Shown here one piece after another: positions 35,881 through 44,530 of a DNA stretch of 64,000 nucleotides (position 1 is the stretch's first letter; every line of letters begins with the position of its first letter). This DNA comes from JAICTV01 sp035634055 (lineage in GTDB: Bacteria > Planctomycetota > Phycisphaerae > Tepidisphaerales > Tepidisphaeraceae). The notes beneath the pieces are model-generated. The model searched no databases. It was given only the letters and a program-made list of their open reading frames with translations, and was not told where the DNA came from. A program made the position numbers and the translations under genes. The DNA lies in NCBI GenBank assembly GCA_035634055.1, contig DASQDR010000225.1:1-64000 (forward strand). The letters run 5' to 3'.

Positions 35881-36999
35881 TTGCAACCCCGCATCGCACG
35901 CCTGGCCGAGCACGTGCTCGGCGGCGGACTGCTCACCCGGTCCGACGCCGACTACCTGACCACCGTCGCCGGCGACGACGTCGACGACCTGTTCTACTGG
36001 GCCAACAAGGTCCGCATCGCCCACGTGGGGCGCGACGTGAAGTTCTGCGCCATCGTCGCGGCGAAGGTCGGCGGGTGCAGCGAGGACTGCAAGTTCTGCG
36101 CGCAGTCCGAGCACCACGACGGCCCGGCCAAGGAGCAGGCGAAGCTCACCGACGACGAGGTCCTCAAGAGCGCCTGGCACGCGGCGGAGGTGGGGGCGGA
36201 CAGCTTCGGCATCGTCAACTCCGGCCGCGGCCCGACGCGCCGCGAGCTCGAGGACTGGCTCAAGCCGATCATGATGAAGATCGCCGTAGAGGGAAAGACG
36301 CGCGCCTGCGCAACCCTGGGCGCGCTGACGCCGGAGACGGCCAGGTTCCTCTACGACTGCGGCATCCGCCGGATCAATCACAACATCGAGACGTCCGAGC
36401 GGCATTATCCCAACATCGTCACCACCCACCCTTACGCCGAACGAATCAACACGCTGCGCGTCGCGAAGGAAGCCGGGCTGTCACTGTGCAGCGGCGGGAT
36501 CTTCGGCATGGGCGAGGCGTGGGTGGACCGCCTGGACATGATGTTCACCCTGCGCGAGCTGGGCGTGGACGTGATGCCGATCAATTTCCTCAACGCCATC
36601 GGCGGCACGCCCCTGGAAGGGCAGCCGATGCTGCCGCCGATGGAGTGCCTCAAGATCATCTCGATCGCGCGGCTGGTCCTGCCGACGGCGGAGCTGAAGG
36701 TGGCCGGCGGGCGCGAAAAGGTGCTGCGCGACTTGCAGAGCTGGATCTTCTTCGCCGGAGCCGACAGCACCATGATTGGCAACTACCTCACGACCTACGG
36801 CCGAAAGCCCGAGCAGGACCACCAGATGGTGATGGACCTCGGGCTGACGTGGCGCAGCTACGACGGCGGCGGGGTGCGGCCGGCAAGCGCGGACCCGCAG
36901 CTCAGCCGCGTGGCGCACACCGGCAAGCACCGCATCCCGATCCTGTACGAGCGCGAAGTGACCGCGGCGGCGCCGTTTGCGGGGCCGCTGCCGGTCTGA
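35881..36999 (+). CDS. bioB: Biotin synthase
   Basis: BioB is a radical SAM enzyme that inserts sulfur into dethiobiotin. The 372-residue product has the radical SAM cysteines in GGCSEDCKFCAQSEH (CxxxCxxC), GADSFGIVNSG, ACATLGALTPETARFL, RINHNIETSERHYPNIVTTH and LCSGGIFGMGEAWVDR, and FFAGADSTMIGNYLTT near the end. I chose TTG 35881 because a GGAGG site lies seven bases before it; an in-frame TTG at 35845 lacks one. No other biotin gene is adjacent; the downstream TPR gene starts 14 bp later. Confidence 0.93.
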   Translation: MQPRIARLAEHVLGGGLLTRSDADYLTTVAGDDVDDLFYWANKVRIAHVGRDVKFCAIVAAKVGGCSEDCKFCAQSEHHDGPAKEQAKLTDDEVLKSAWHAAEVGADSFGIVNSGRGPTRRELEDWLKPIMMKIAVEGKTRACATLGALTPETARFLYDCGIRRINHNIETSERHYPNIVTTHPYAERINTLRVAKEAGLSLCSGGIFGMGEAWVDRLDMMFTLRELGVDVMPINFLNAIGGTPLEGQPMLPPMECLKIISIARLVLPTAELKVAGGREKVLRDLQSWIFFAGADSTMIGNYLTTYGRKPEQDHQMVMDLGLTWRSYDGGGVRPASADPQLSRVAHTGKHRIPILYEREVTAAAPFAGPLPV

Positions 37000-37013
37000 T
37001 CGCGGGCGCGACG

Positions 37014-37487
37014 ATGGCCACTGCAGTTCCGCCAGCCGAGGAGAACGGCCCCGCCCGCGCGGCGGAGTACTTCCGCAGCGCCCGCGCCGCCGCCGATCGC
37101 GGTCGCTACCGCGCGGCGATCGAGCTGTACCTGGAAGGACTGCGGCGCGACCCGGACGACGTCGAGGCGCACCGGGAGCTTCGCCAGATCGCGCTGCGCC
37201 GCCGCGCGGTCGGCGGGAAGCGCGCCGGCATCTTCCGCCAGATCCGTCTCCGCCGCCGCACTCCAAGCCCGCTGGCCAACCTGCTGCACGCCGAGGAGTT
37301 GCTCGCCTACGACCCGGCGAACATTGAGTGGATGGTTGCCGCCGCCCGCCACGCCGCCGAGGCCAGGCTGGAGGAGACCGCCGTCTGGCTGCGCGAGGAA
37401 TGCCGCAAGGCGACGACGACCAACGGCGATAAGCCGGGCGCGGACCACATCCAGCCGACAACGGGCGACGAGGGAGCAGGGCGGTGA
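37014..37487 (+). CDS. Short TPR-type protein, truncated paralogue of the 42266-43681 protein
   Basis: The product is 157 residues. Residues 13-120 match the N-terminus of the TPR protein at 42266-43681: AAEYFRSARAAADRGRYRAA/IELYLEGLRRDPDDVEAH against a TGNYDYSIELFLQGLAIDPE-type unit, then AVGGKRAGIFRQIRLRR against ASGGKKLGMFEAMKLKK, and AEELLAYDPANIEWM against AEKLLAYDPGDKYLM. The longer protein continues for over 300 residues more; this one ends. It lies 14 bp after bioB and before the ketosynthase gene, so it is probably in their operon. The role is likely protein binding. Confidence 0.75.
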   Translation: MATAVPPAEENGPARAAEYFRSARAAADRGRYRAAIELYLEGLRRDPDDVEAHRELRQIALRRRAVGGKRAGIFRQIRLRRRTPSPLANLLHAEELLAYDPANIEWMVAAARHAAEARLEETAVWLREECRKATTTNGDKPGADHIQPTTGDEGAGR

Positions 37488-37577
37488 CATCGCCGGCGGC
37501 ATCGCGATAATCGCTTGCCGCCGCGGTCGCGCGACCGTGGCGGGTGTTGCTGCGTTCGACCGCTTGACCTTCTCGAC

Positions 37578-38726
37578 GTGTCGTCCGTCCCCGTCATCAC
37601 CGGCCTTGGCTTGATCACGCCGCTCGGCGCCGGCGCGGACGCGACGTGGTCGGCGCTCATGGCCGAGCGGTTCATCCTGGACCACGCGCGGGCGGCGGGG
37701 CTGCCGGCGGGGCCGGGGCGGATCTTCGATCTCGCCAGCGCCGCAGCGCGCGAGGCCGTAGCTCAGGCGCGGTGGAAGGAACGTCTCGCAGCCGCGGGCG
37801 GGACGGCGCTCGTCGTGGGCACCAGCAAGGGCCCGGTCGAAACATGGCTCGCCGCCCTACCCTCAACGTCCGATAACCCCGCGGGTCACCCAGGTTCCGC
37901 GGCGGCCGGTTATGGGCTGGCTTCGCTCGCCCAGGCGGTCCGCCACGCGCTGCCGTTACTGGACGGGCCAAACCTCACGCTGTCGGCCGCGTGTGCCAGC
38001 GGACTGCACGCGCTCATCCGCGGCGCCATGATGATCGGTCGCGGCGAGGCGGATCGCGTGCTGGTGCTGGCGGCCGAGGCGTCGGTGCACCCGTTGTTCC
38101 TCGCGAGCTTTCGCCGGCTCGGCGTGCTCCCGCGCGAGGGTCACGGCTGCCGGCCGTACGATCGGACGCGCGACGGTTTCCTAATGTCCGAGGCCGCCGC
38201 CGCCATCTGCCTGGAGCGTAACGAGCAGCCGGCGGACGCCAAGCCGCCGCAGGTCCTGGCCCGCGTGGATCGCTTCGCCTTCGGCGCCGACGCGACGCAC
38301 CTGACCGGCGGCGACCCGGCGGGCGAGACGCTGCGGCACCTGCTCAGGAAGGTCATGGACGCCCGCCCGGTGGACCTGATCCACGGGCACGGGACCGGGA
38401 CGTCAGTCAATGATCCAGTCGAACTGGCGGCGCTGGATGACGAGTGCTCGACGTGCCCGGGCGGCCGCGCGGCGTCGCCGCTGGTCTACTCGCACAAGGC
38501 GGCGCTCGGCCACAGCCTGGGCGTCGCGGGGCTGGTGTCGGTGGCGCTGAACTGCCTGATGCACCGGCGGGGCGCCGTCCCGCCCAACGTCCAGACGCGC
38601 GATCCGCTGCCGGCGCGGCACGTCCGGATCGCGACCGAGGCGGTGACCATGCCCGTCCGCCGCAGCCTCGCCGCCGCCGCCGGCTTCGGCGGGCCGATGG
38701 CGGTGGTTTCGCTGGTTTCGCCTTAG
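37578..38726 (+). CDS. Stand-alone beta-ketoacyl synthase (FabF-like)
   Basis: The product is 382 residues from GTG 37578, where homology begins (VPVITGLGLITPLGAGADAT). The Cys-His-His triad is complete: Cys139 in SAACASGLHAL, His271 in HGHGTGTSVND and His312 in HKAALGHSLGVAG with Lys307. Such enzymes condense acyl thioesters with malonyl-ACP in fatty acid or polyketide synthesis. It is shorter and more divergent than housekeeping FabF, and no ACP, FabD or FabG gene adjoins it, so it may serve a special lipid. fabI is 16 kb away. It follows bioB and the TPR gene on the same strand. Confidence 0.85.
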   Translation: MSSVPVITGLGLITPLGAGADATWSALMAERFILDHARAAGLPAGPGRIFDLASAAAREAVAQARWKERLAAAGGTALVVGTSKGPVETWLAALPSTSDNPAGHPGSAAAGYGLASLAQAVRHALPLLDGPNLTLSAACASGLHALIRGAMMIGRGEADRVLVLAAEASVHPLFLASFRRLGVLPREGHGCRPYDRTRDGFLMSEAAAAICLERNEQPADAKPPQVLARVDRFAFGADATHLTGGDPAGETLRHLLRKVMDARPVDLIHGHGTGTSVNDPVELAALDDECSTCPGGRAASPLVYSHKAALGHSLGVAGLVSVALNCLMHRRGAVPPNVQTRDPLPARHVRIATEAVTMPVRRSLAAAAGFGGPMAVVSLVSP

Positions 38727-38796
38727 TTTGTGACCCGCTTCGCCCCCACACGTGCAACTTAACATAACCTTCATTATGGGACGTAGGGGGGTGAAG

Positions 38797-39876
38797 TCAC
38801 TTAGCGTCGGGGGCGACGCCGCAGAGCTGCTCGAGCCGCTCGTCCATCGCCTTGCAGGCGGTCATCGGGTCGAACATTCCGAGGTTGTCCGCCAGCTCAT
38901 CCTCGTAGCCGTCGGGCCGATCGAGGTGCCAGGCATCCTGGAGCTTGCTCGACAGGCTGGCGGGCGAGCCGTCGTGCATCGTGGACTCGTGGATCCGCTT
39001 GGGGATCAGCTCCGGGTAGCAGCCCGATGCTGGCACGATCGGCCAGCAGCCGGCGGCGCAGGCGCGGATGGCGCGGAAGTCGGACGGGCAGCCGTCCTTG
39101 GTGCTGACGAACACGCCGCTGGAAAGCATCGCCCGCACGTGCGCCGGCTCATCGGTCTCCGCCAGCGTCGTCCGCGGCAGGTCCGCCAGCAGTTCCTCGA
39201 CCGGGCCGACGGTGATTAACTCGAACTTCTCGCCGCGACGGTTGAGGGTGGACAAAGCAGCGTTGAGGAGGCGAACGTTGGCATCGCGCGTGTCGACGAA
39301 GATGCCCCTGCGCTTCCGCTGCACCGGACCCTGCGAAAGGGTGTCTTGGATGTGCTGGAAATCGATCGGCGGGCGCATGAGCTGTGCCTTGGCGGTCAGC
39401 TCCAGCATCGGGCTCCGGCCGGAAAGCTCAGAGTGTCGGCCGACGAACGCCGAGGCGCGGGAGAGGAAATCCCGCAGGTGAAACAGCGAGTTGAACCACG
39501 TCTCGGTGGCGGCCGTCGCGGTGTTCAGGTTCGCCATGTCCAGGGCGTTATCGGACGTCGCGGTAGGGTGCGGAAGCTGGTTGCTGTGGAAGTAGACCAC
39601 CGACGGCTTGCGCTGGAGGTGCGGCATCAGCCGGTACAGATCTGCGAGGTTCATGGCCTCGCTGGTGAAGAGCAAATCGACCCGGCCGACCCAGTGGCGG
39701 GTGAGCTGCTCGGCGAACCAGTGGGCGGCGACGCTGAGCCGCCGCTCGATCCGCCGCGGCGGGAGCTTGAGCAGCGTCCAGCGGTGGCGGCTGTAGTGAA
39801 CGAGCGTCTCGAGCATGTTGCGCCGCCCGCCGCCGAAGAACGGCTCCAGCGCGAGGATGTCGAGCTGCCGGGACAT
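38797..39876 (-). CDS. DUF3524 glycosyltransferase, tRNA-queuosine alpha-mannosyltransferase-like
   Basis: The product is 359 residues. It begins LDILALEPFFGGGRRNMLET and HYSRHRWTLLKLPPRRIERR, the DUF3524 signature. LLFTSEAMNLADLYRLMPHL, VVYFHSNQLPHP and FNSLFHLRDFLSRASAF follow, and the C-terminal half has the GT-B donor-binding pattern VFVSTKDGCPSDFRAIRACA. The animal relative (GTDC1/QTMAN) mannosylates queuosine in tRNA-Asp. Bacterial members may act likewise, but no queuosine genes are in this window. GACAAT lies nine bases upstream of the ATG. Confidence 0.85.
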   Translation of the reverse strand: MSRQLDILALEPFFGGGRRNMLETLVHYSRHRWTLLKLPPRRIERRLSVAAHWFAEQLTRHWVGRVDLLFTSEAMNLADLYRLMPHLQRKPSVVYFHSNQLPHPTATSDNALDMANLNTATAATETWFNSLFHLRDFLSRASAFVGRHSELSGRSPMLELTAKAQLMRPPIDFQHIQDTLSQGPVQRKRRGIFVDTRDANVRLLNAALSTLNRRGEKFELITVGPVEELLADLPRTTLAETDEPAHVRAMLSSGVFVSTKDGCPSDFRAIRACAAGCWPIVPASGCYPELIPKRIHESTMHDGSPASLSSKLQDAWHLDRPDGYEDELADNLGMFDPMTACKAMDERLEQLCGVAPDAK

Positions 39877-39986
39877 CGTAAGTCGATTGTCGGGGAGGGT
39901 TAGGGGGATTGGAAGGGGCGCGATGCGAGGTTTCGAACCCCCCGCCGCTTCGCGCTGAATCGTCCGCCGGCTCCTCGCCCACCCCG

Positions 39987-40027
39987 CCCTCTCCCTTTGC
40001 GCTCTCGCCGCCCTAAGGGGGAGAGGG
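39987..40027 (-). terminator. CCCTCTCCCTT/AAGGGGGAGAGGG hairpin after glyS
   Basis: An 11-bp imperfect stem (39987-39997 with 40015-40027) lies 13 bp past the glyS stop on the same strand. The motif is a common dispersed palindrome and may act as a terminator, although a U-tract is lacking. Confidence 0.4.
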
Positions 40028-40039
40028 AGTGGCGCGTGC

Positions 40040-41587
40040 TTATGCCGTCAGGCGCTCGGCAAGGTAGCCCTTGATCTTGTCCAGCGACACGCGCTCCTGC
40101 GCCATCGTGTCGCGCTCTCGCACGGTGACGGTCTGGTCCTTCAGCGTGTCGCCGTCGACCGTGATGCAGAACGGCGTGCCGATCTCGTCCATCCGCGCGT
40201 ACCGTTTGCCGATCGCCTGCTTCGGGTCGTACTCGCACGTGATCTCCTGCCGCAGGTCGAGGTAGATCTTCTCGGCCACCTCGGGCATCCCGTCCTTGTT
40301 AACGAGCGGGAAGATGCCCGCCTTGATCGGCGCGAACCTCGGCTTGATCGAGAGCATCTCCTCGGTGCCCTGCCGCCCCGGCGTGCGGCGGTAGCTCTCG
40401 CACAGCACGACCAGCACCGCGCGCGTCAGCCCGCTCGCCGGCTCGATGACGTTGGGGATGTACCGGCTCTTCGCCTTGATCTCCTCCGGCGAAAGTCCCT
40501 GCTCCTTGAGCTTGAGCTGTAGGTCCTGGTCGAAGTAGTCGAGCTTCTGCCCGCAATGCTTCTGGTGCTGCGTGAGGTCGAACTCGCCGCGGTGGGCAAT
40601 CCCTTCGAGCTCGCCGAAGTTCGGGGCGGTGAACGGGTAGAGGTACTCGATGTCCACCGTCATCTTCGAGTAGTGCGACAGCTCGTCCTCTGCGTGGTCG
40701 CGCAGGCGGAGATTGGAATCCTTCACGCCCAGCGACTTCCACCACTTCATGCGTTCGATCTTCCAGAACTCGTACCACGTGCGGGCCTCGTCCGGGTGGC
40801 AGAACCACTCCATCTCCATCTGCTCGAACTCGCGCGAGCGGAAGATGTAGTTGCGCGGGGTGACCTCGTTGCGAAAGCTCTTGCCGACCTGCGCCACGCC
40901 GAACGGCACCTTCACCCGCGTGGTGTCCACGACGTTCTTGAAGTTGAGGAAAATGCCCTGGGCAGTTTCGGGGCGGAGGTAGGCCTTGTTCTCCTCGTCG
41001 CGGATGGGGCCCGGGTAGGTGTCGAGCATCAGGTTAAACGCGCGCGGCTCGGTCAGCGTGCCGGGCGTCTTGGTGTCGGGCCCGACGATCTTCGCGTAGG
41101 CGTCCAGCGGGAGGGTGGTCAGGACGACCTCGTTGTAGTCCGACGGGTTGCGCTTGGCGTCGCGCCTGATCTTCTTCTCGGCCGCGTCGCGGTCGTCGAC
41201 GAAGGCGTAGCTGTTGCCCTGCCCGTCGGTCGGGACCAGCACCTTCACGTGGTCGGCGCGGTAGCGGCCCTTCGTCTCGCGATCGTCCACCATCGGGTCG
41301 TTGAAGCCGGCGACGTGTCCGGAGGCGTTCCACGTCTTGGGGTGCTGGATGATCGCCGTGTCGATGCCGACCATGTCGATCGGGTGGCCGTCCGGGCCGA
41401 TCGGCGGGGTGATGACCATGTTGTGCCACCACCAGTCGCGGATGTTGTTCTTCAGCAGCACGCCGAGCGGGCCATAATCCCAGAAGCCGCGGATGCCGCC
41501 GTAGATCTCGCTTGCCGGGTAGATGAAGCCGCGGCGCTTGCAGAGCGAGACGATCGATTCCATCACGTTGGCGGTTTCGGCGGGCAT
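40040..41587 (-). CDS. glyS: Glycyl-tRNA synthetase, homodimeric class II type
   Basis: The product is 515 residues from ATG 41587; upstream in-frame codons lie inside a repeat and were not used. Class II motifs are clear: FIYPASEIYGGIRGFWDYGP, motif 2 around GKSFRNEVTPRNYIFRSREF-EQMEMEWF, LRPETAQGIFLNFKNVVDTT and the motif 3 region VIEPASGLTRAVL. The C-terminal anticodon-binding domain is KAGIFPLVNKDGMPEVAEKI. This is the alpha2 archaeal/eukaryotic-type GlyRS (as in Thermus), not the alpha2beta2 type. It charges tRNA-Gly; a tRNA-Gly(GCC) gene lies at 55977. Confidence 0.95.
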   Translation of the reverse strand: MPAETANVMESIVSLCKRRGFIYPASEIYGGIRGFWDYGPLGVLLKNNIRDWWWHNMVITPPIGPDGHPIDMVGIDTAIIQHPKTWNASGHVAGFNDPMVDDRETKGRYRADHVKVLVPTDGQGNSYAFVDDRDAAEKKIRRDAKRNPSDYNEVVLTTLPLDAYAKIVGPDTKTPGTLTEPRAFNLMLDTYPGPIRDEENKAYLRPETAQGIFLNFKNVVDTTRVKVPFGVAQVGKSFRNEVTPRNYIFRSREFEQMEMEWFCHPDEARTWYEFWKIERMKWWKSLGVKDSNLRLRDHAEDELSHYSKMTVDIEYLYPFTAPNFGELEGIAHRGEFDLTQHQKHCGQKLDYFDQDLQLKLKEQGLSPEEIKAKSRYIPNVIEPASGLTRAVLVVLCESYRRTPGRQGTEEMLSIKPRFAPIKAGIFPLVNKDGMPEVAEKIYLDLRQEITCEYDPKQAIGKRYARMDEIGTPFCITVDGDTLKDQTVTVRERDTMAQERVSLDKIKGYLAERLTA

Positions 41588-41604
41588 GCGTGTGACTCCG
41601 GCGC

Positions 41605-41675
41605 GGGTAGGGGCGAGACTTGTCTCGCCCGGCATTCGGGGGCGGACAATGGCGAGACAAGCCTCGCCCCCGACC
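41605..41675. repeat. Pair of GGGCGAGAC palindromes (REP-like)
   Basis: GGGCGAGACTTGTCTCGCCC (41611-41630) is a 9-bp stem with a two-base loop. A second, shorter palindrome GGCGAGACAAGCCTCGCC lies at 41651-41668. They separate rpsT from glyS. A half-copy (GAAGTCTCGCCCCCAC) lies near 53354. I recall such GCGAGACAAG palindromes as dispersed repeats in many environmental genomes. Confidence 0.6.
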
Positions 41676-41687
41676 GCAGAGCAACGA

Positions 41688-41718
41688 AAACAGCCGCGGT
41701 CCCAAGGACCGCGGCTGT
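41688..41718 (-). terminator. Intrinsic terminator after rpsT
   Basis: A perfect 13-bp stem (ACAGCCGCGGTCC at 41690-41702 with 41706-41718), a three-base loop and, on the minus strand, a following TTTTCGTT. It lies 38 bp after the rpsT stop. Confidence 0.75.
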
Positions 41719-41755
41719 CTGTGTTCTACAGGACCGAGGGGCTCGGGGGCGCGGG

Positions 41756-42046
41756 CTAGGCGGCCTTGGTACCACCCTTGGCGGCGCGGGCGGCATTGAG
41801 GCGCTTGGCCAGGCGGCTGCGCTTGCGGGCGGCAGTGTTCTTGTGGATCGTCCCCTTGGTGGCGACGCGGCCGAGCTTCTGCGCGACCTTGCCCAGCTCC
41901 TGCTGCGCCTTGTCGAAGTCGCCGGACGTCAGCGCGGTCGCGAACGACTTCACCTGGTTCTTGATCTCTTCCTTGCGCGAGCGGTTGCGGGCGCGGCGCT
42001 TGAGGGTCTGTCGGACGCGCTTCTTGGCGGATAACGAGTGAGCCAC
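41756..42046 (-). CDS. rpsT: 30S ribosomal protein S20
   Basis: The product is 96 residues, basic and helical, matching S20 throughout: MAHSLSAKKRVRQTLKRRAR, NRSRKEEIKNQVKSF, and KGTIHKNTAARKRSRLAKRL with the conserved IHKNTAARRKSRL box. S20 binds 16S rRNA early in 30S assembly. A TAAACT box near 42095 suggests a leader of about 45 nt containing GGAGAA, which could allow autoregulation as in E. coli. The transcript should end at the hairpin 41690-41718. Confidence 0.97.
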   Translation of the reverse strand: MAHSLSAKKRVRQTLKRRARNRSRKEEIKNQVKSFATALTSGDFDKAQQELGKVAQKLGRVATKGTIHKNTAARKRSRLAKRLNAARAAKGGTKAA

Positions 42047-42111
42047 GAGTCAGTTCTCCGTAATCGGTCGGTCTTCGCTAAAGGGGCGGTAGTTTAGGGA
42101 TCGGGAGGGGA

Positions 42112-42265
42112 ATGTCCAGCGGGAGGCAGAAATTGGAAATGCCCAAGCACGAAATCCAAGACAACATCGAGTCCCAAAGCAGAAAACGCCGCACCTCAAT
42201 CCTCTGCGTTTTCACCTTCCCGCATTCGATTTTGTTTCGTGCTTCGTACTTCCGATTCTCTTCCG
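42112..42265. repeat. AAGCACGAA-family inverted-repeat element
   Basis: The left half has AAGCACGAAATCCAAGACAA near 42143. The right half, read in complement, has GAAGCACGAAACAAAATCGA (42225-42245). Between them are about 60 AT-richer bases. The element fills most of the gap between rpsT and the TPR gene and partly abuts the 3' end of the latter. Confidence 0.55.
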
Positions 42266-43681
42266 CTACTTGGCTCCTCCGCCAGCGGCCCGAAGCGCCT
42301 TGATCCTCGCCTGGACATCGCGGTAGTTGAAGTTCAACTGTGCGACCTGGCTGTACGCCTTGATGGCCGTCGGGACGTCACCCTTGGCTTCGAGGGCGCG
42401 GCCGTACCAGTAGGTCATGTCGGTGGCCTTATTGTCGCCGCGGACCTGATACTGCTCGAGCACGCCGTGGAGGGTATCGACCGCTTCATCGGCGAATCCC
42501 GCCTCGAGGAACGCCCTGCCGAGAGCGACACCGGCGTCGAGGCGAAACTTGGGGTCCTGCCGGACCGCCTGGAAGAGCGGGATCGCCTCGTCGAACCGCC
42601 CGAGCCGGAACAGCCGGTCCGCCATCTGGTAGCGGAAGCTCGTTTCGGTCGGGTAGTTCTCCGCCCAGAGGGTGTATTCCTTGAGCTCTTCCTCGGCGCG
42701 CTCCTGGGCGAACTGCTTGTACTGCTGCTTGAGGTCCGCGTCGGCCGGGTTGGCGCGAACGGCGGTCACCAGGCCCCGCTCCATACGCTGGAGCTGGATC
42801 AGCTTGATCTCGCCGGCGCTCTTGCGCCAGCGGAACTGCCGGGTGCTGGCGAAGGCCTGCTCGAGCAGCTCGATGGCGCGGTTCTCGTAGTCGGGATCCT
42901 CAGTCTTGCGCAGGGTCTCGACGAACTTCATCAGCTTGCCGGGCTCGTTGGGCTCGGCGCGCCACTCGGCCTCGGCGTCGCGGAGCTGGCGGGCCATCGC
43001 GTCGACGGTGCGGATGTCCTTGTCCTTCTCCAGCAGCGCGTCCTGCTTGTCCTTGTCGCGCATCGAGTCGCGGAAGCTCTTGCCGGTCCCGTACTTGCCC
43101 TGCGACATGGTCTGCTGCGCGCCCAGGTCCTTCAGCTCCTTCTGAAGGTCCATGTCGTCGGGCTTCATCTTGGCGGCCCAGTTGCAGGCTTCGACCGCCT
43201 TGGGCCAATCGCCGAGGTTCTTGTAGATGTCCTTCAAGGTCATGAAGATCTTGAAGTCCGGGCTCTTGGGGTCGCTGATGTTCGCCTGGAGGGTCATCGG
43301 GCCGAAGAGCATGGCGGTGTCGTAGTACCCGCCGTTGAAGGCCGCCTGCGTGACCGAGAGCATGAGGTACTTGTCGCCCGGGTCGTAGGCGAGGAGCTTC
43401 TCGGCATTGATGAGGTTTTCCTTGTCCTCGCTCGAAGTCTTCTTCAGCTTCATCGCCTCGAACATGCCGAGCTTCTTGCCGCCCGACGCCTTGCGCTTCA
43501 GCGCCATGTCGCGTAGCGCCTGGTGCGCGTCGGTGTTCTCGGGGTCGATCGCCAGCCCCTGGAGGAAGAGCTCGATGGAGTAGTCGTAGTTGCCGGTGTC
43601 GGCGGCGCCCTTGGCGTAGTCGAAGAACTTCTGCGCCTTCTTCCGGTCCTCTTCGGGGATGTCGCGGTAGCCTTCTGCCAC
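42266..43681 (-). CDS. Tetratricopeptide-repeat protein
   Basis: The product is 471 residues from a GTG at 43681. No signal peptide or membrane helix is visible, so it is cytoplasmic. TPR-like units include KKAQKFFDYAKGAADTGNYD-YSIELFLQGLAIDPENTDAH, DIYKNLGDWPKAVEACNWAA, LFRLGRFDEAIPLFQAVRQD, and YWYGRALEAKGDVPTAIKAY near the C-terminus. A charged coiled region (about 190-260) lies between. A short paralogue is at 37014. It probably scaffolds a complex; the partner is unknown. Confidence 0.85.
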   Translation of the reverse strand: MAEGYRDIPEEDRKKAQKFFDYAKGAADTGNYDYSIELFLQGLAIDPENTDAHQALRDMALKRKASGGKKLGMFEAMKLKKTSSEDKENLINAEKLLAYDPGDKYLMLSVTQAAFNGGYYDTAMLFGPMTLQANISDPKSPDFKIFMTLKDIYKNLGDWPKAVEACNWAAKMKPDDMDLQKELKDLGAQQTMSQGKYGTGKSFRDSMRDKDKQDALLEKDKDIRTVDAMARQLRDAEAEWRAEPNEPGKLMKFVETLRKTEDPDYENRAIELLEQAFASTRQFRWRKSAGEIKLIQLQRMERGLVTAVRANPADADLKQQYKQFAQERAEEELKEYTLWAENYPTETSFRYQMADRLFRLGRFDEAIPLFQAVRQDPKFRLDAGVALGRAFLEAGFADEAVDTLHGVLEQYQVRGDNKATDMTYWYGRALEAKGDVPTAIKAYSQVAQLNFNYRDVQARIKALRAAGGGAK

Positions 43682-43797
43682 TGAGGTTGTTCCTAATCTC
43701 TCTCTCGCGGAATGGAGGTCTCGGGGAGGCCGCGCGACGGACGGTGTCCCCGGCGGGCGCGGGAGCGGCCCCGCCGCCGGTCGAATCTAATGCCAAC

Positions 43798-43816
43798 TTG
43801 TTGAACGTGTCAACAA
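43798..43816. promoter_or_regulatory. Perfect inverted repeat upstream of def, possible operator
   Basis: TTGTTGA (43798-43804), five bases, then TCAACAA (43810-43816), a perfect 7-bp dyad 65 bp before the def start. It is AT-rich in a GC-rich setting and close to possible promoter hexamers (TTGGCA 43829, CATTCT 43853). No matching regulator is identified. Confidence 0.35.
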
Positions 43817-43881
43817 ACTCGCTTACCGTTGGCAGTTACGACGCCGTCCCCACATTCTTGCTCCAGCGCGACTTACGGGCG

Positions 43882-44427
43882 ATGTACGAAGACCTCCAGA
43901 TCATCAACTACCCAGACCCCCGCCTCCGCAAGGTCAGCCTGCCGGTGGAAACCTTCGACGACGCCCTGAAGGCCCTTGTCGCCCGCATGTTCCAGCTGAT
44001 GCGCGAGCACCGCGGCGTGGGGCTGGCGGCGCCGCAGGTCGGGCAGAACATCCGCCTGTTCGTGATGAACCACAGCGGCGACCCGCAGGACGACCGCGTG
44101 TACATCAACCCGGAACTCACCGACGCCGAGGGCGCCGAGGAGGGCGAGGAAGGCTGCCTGAGCCTGCCCGGCATCAACGCCAAGATCGTGCGAGATAAGA
44201 AGCTCCGCATCCGCGCGAAGGGCCTCGACGGCCACGAGATCGACCAGGTCGAGACCGGCTATCTCGCCCGCGTCTGGCAGCATGAGACCGACCACCTCAA
44301 CGGCACCCTCATCACCGACCGCATGGGGGCGGTCGCCAAGATGGTTGCGCGGAAGAAGCTGATCGAACTTGAAGAAGCCTTCGCGTCTGCGCAAGGAAGA
44401 ACCAAACCGGACAAGAAGCGGATGTGA
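43882..44427 (+). CDS. def: Peptide deformylase
   Basis: Def removes the formyl group from the first methionine of nascent proteins. The product is 181 residues with the three metal-site motifs: GVGLAAPQVG (46-55), EGCLSLPG with ligand Cys92, and QHETDHLNG with His134, Glu135 and His138. ATG 43882 is chosen because the family N-terminus (LQIINYPDPRLRKVS) follows at once. fmt lies 103 bp downstream on the same strand, the usual pairing. The C-terminal 20 residues are basic and extend slightly beyond the common length. Confidence 0.95.
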   Translation: MYEDLQIINYPDPRLRKVSLPVETFDDALKALVARMFQLMREHRGVGLAAPQVGQNIRLFVMNHSGDPQDDRVYINPELTDAEGAEEGEEGCLSLPGINAKIVRDKKLRIRAKGLDGHEIDQVETGYLARVWQHETDHLNGTLITDRMGAVAKMVARKKLIELEEAFASAQGRTKPDKKRM

Positions 44428-44530
44428 CGAGCGCGCCTTTGGTGAAATGCCGGCGCGTCCGCCCTCTCGTTGCTGGCAGGTCAATGCCCGCGTCAACCGC
44501 AGCCCGCGGCCCACACGACACGCTCCCTGC

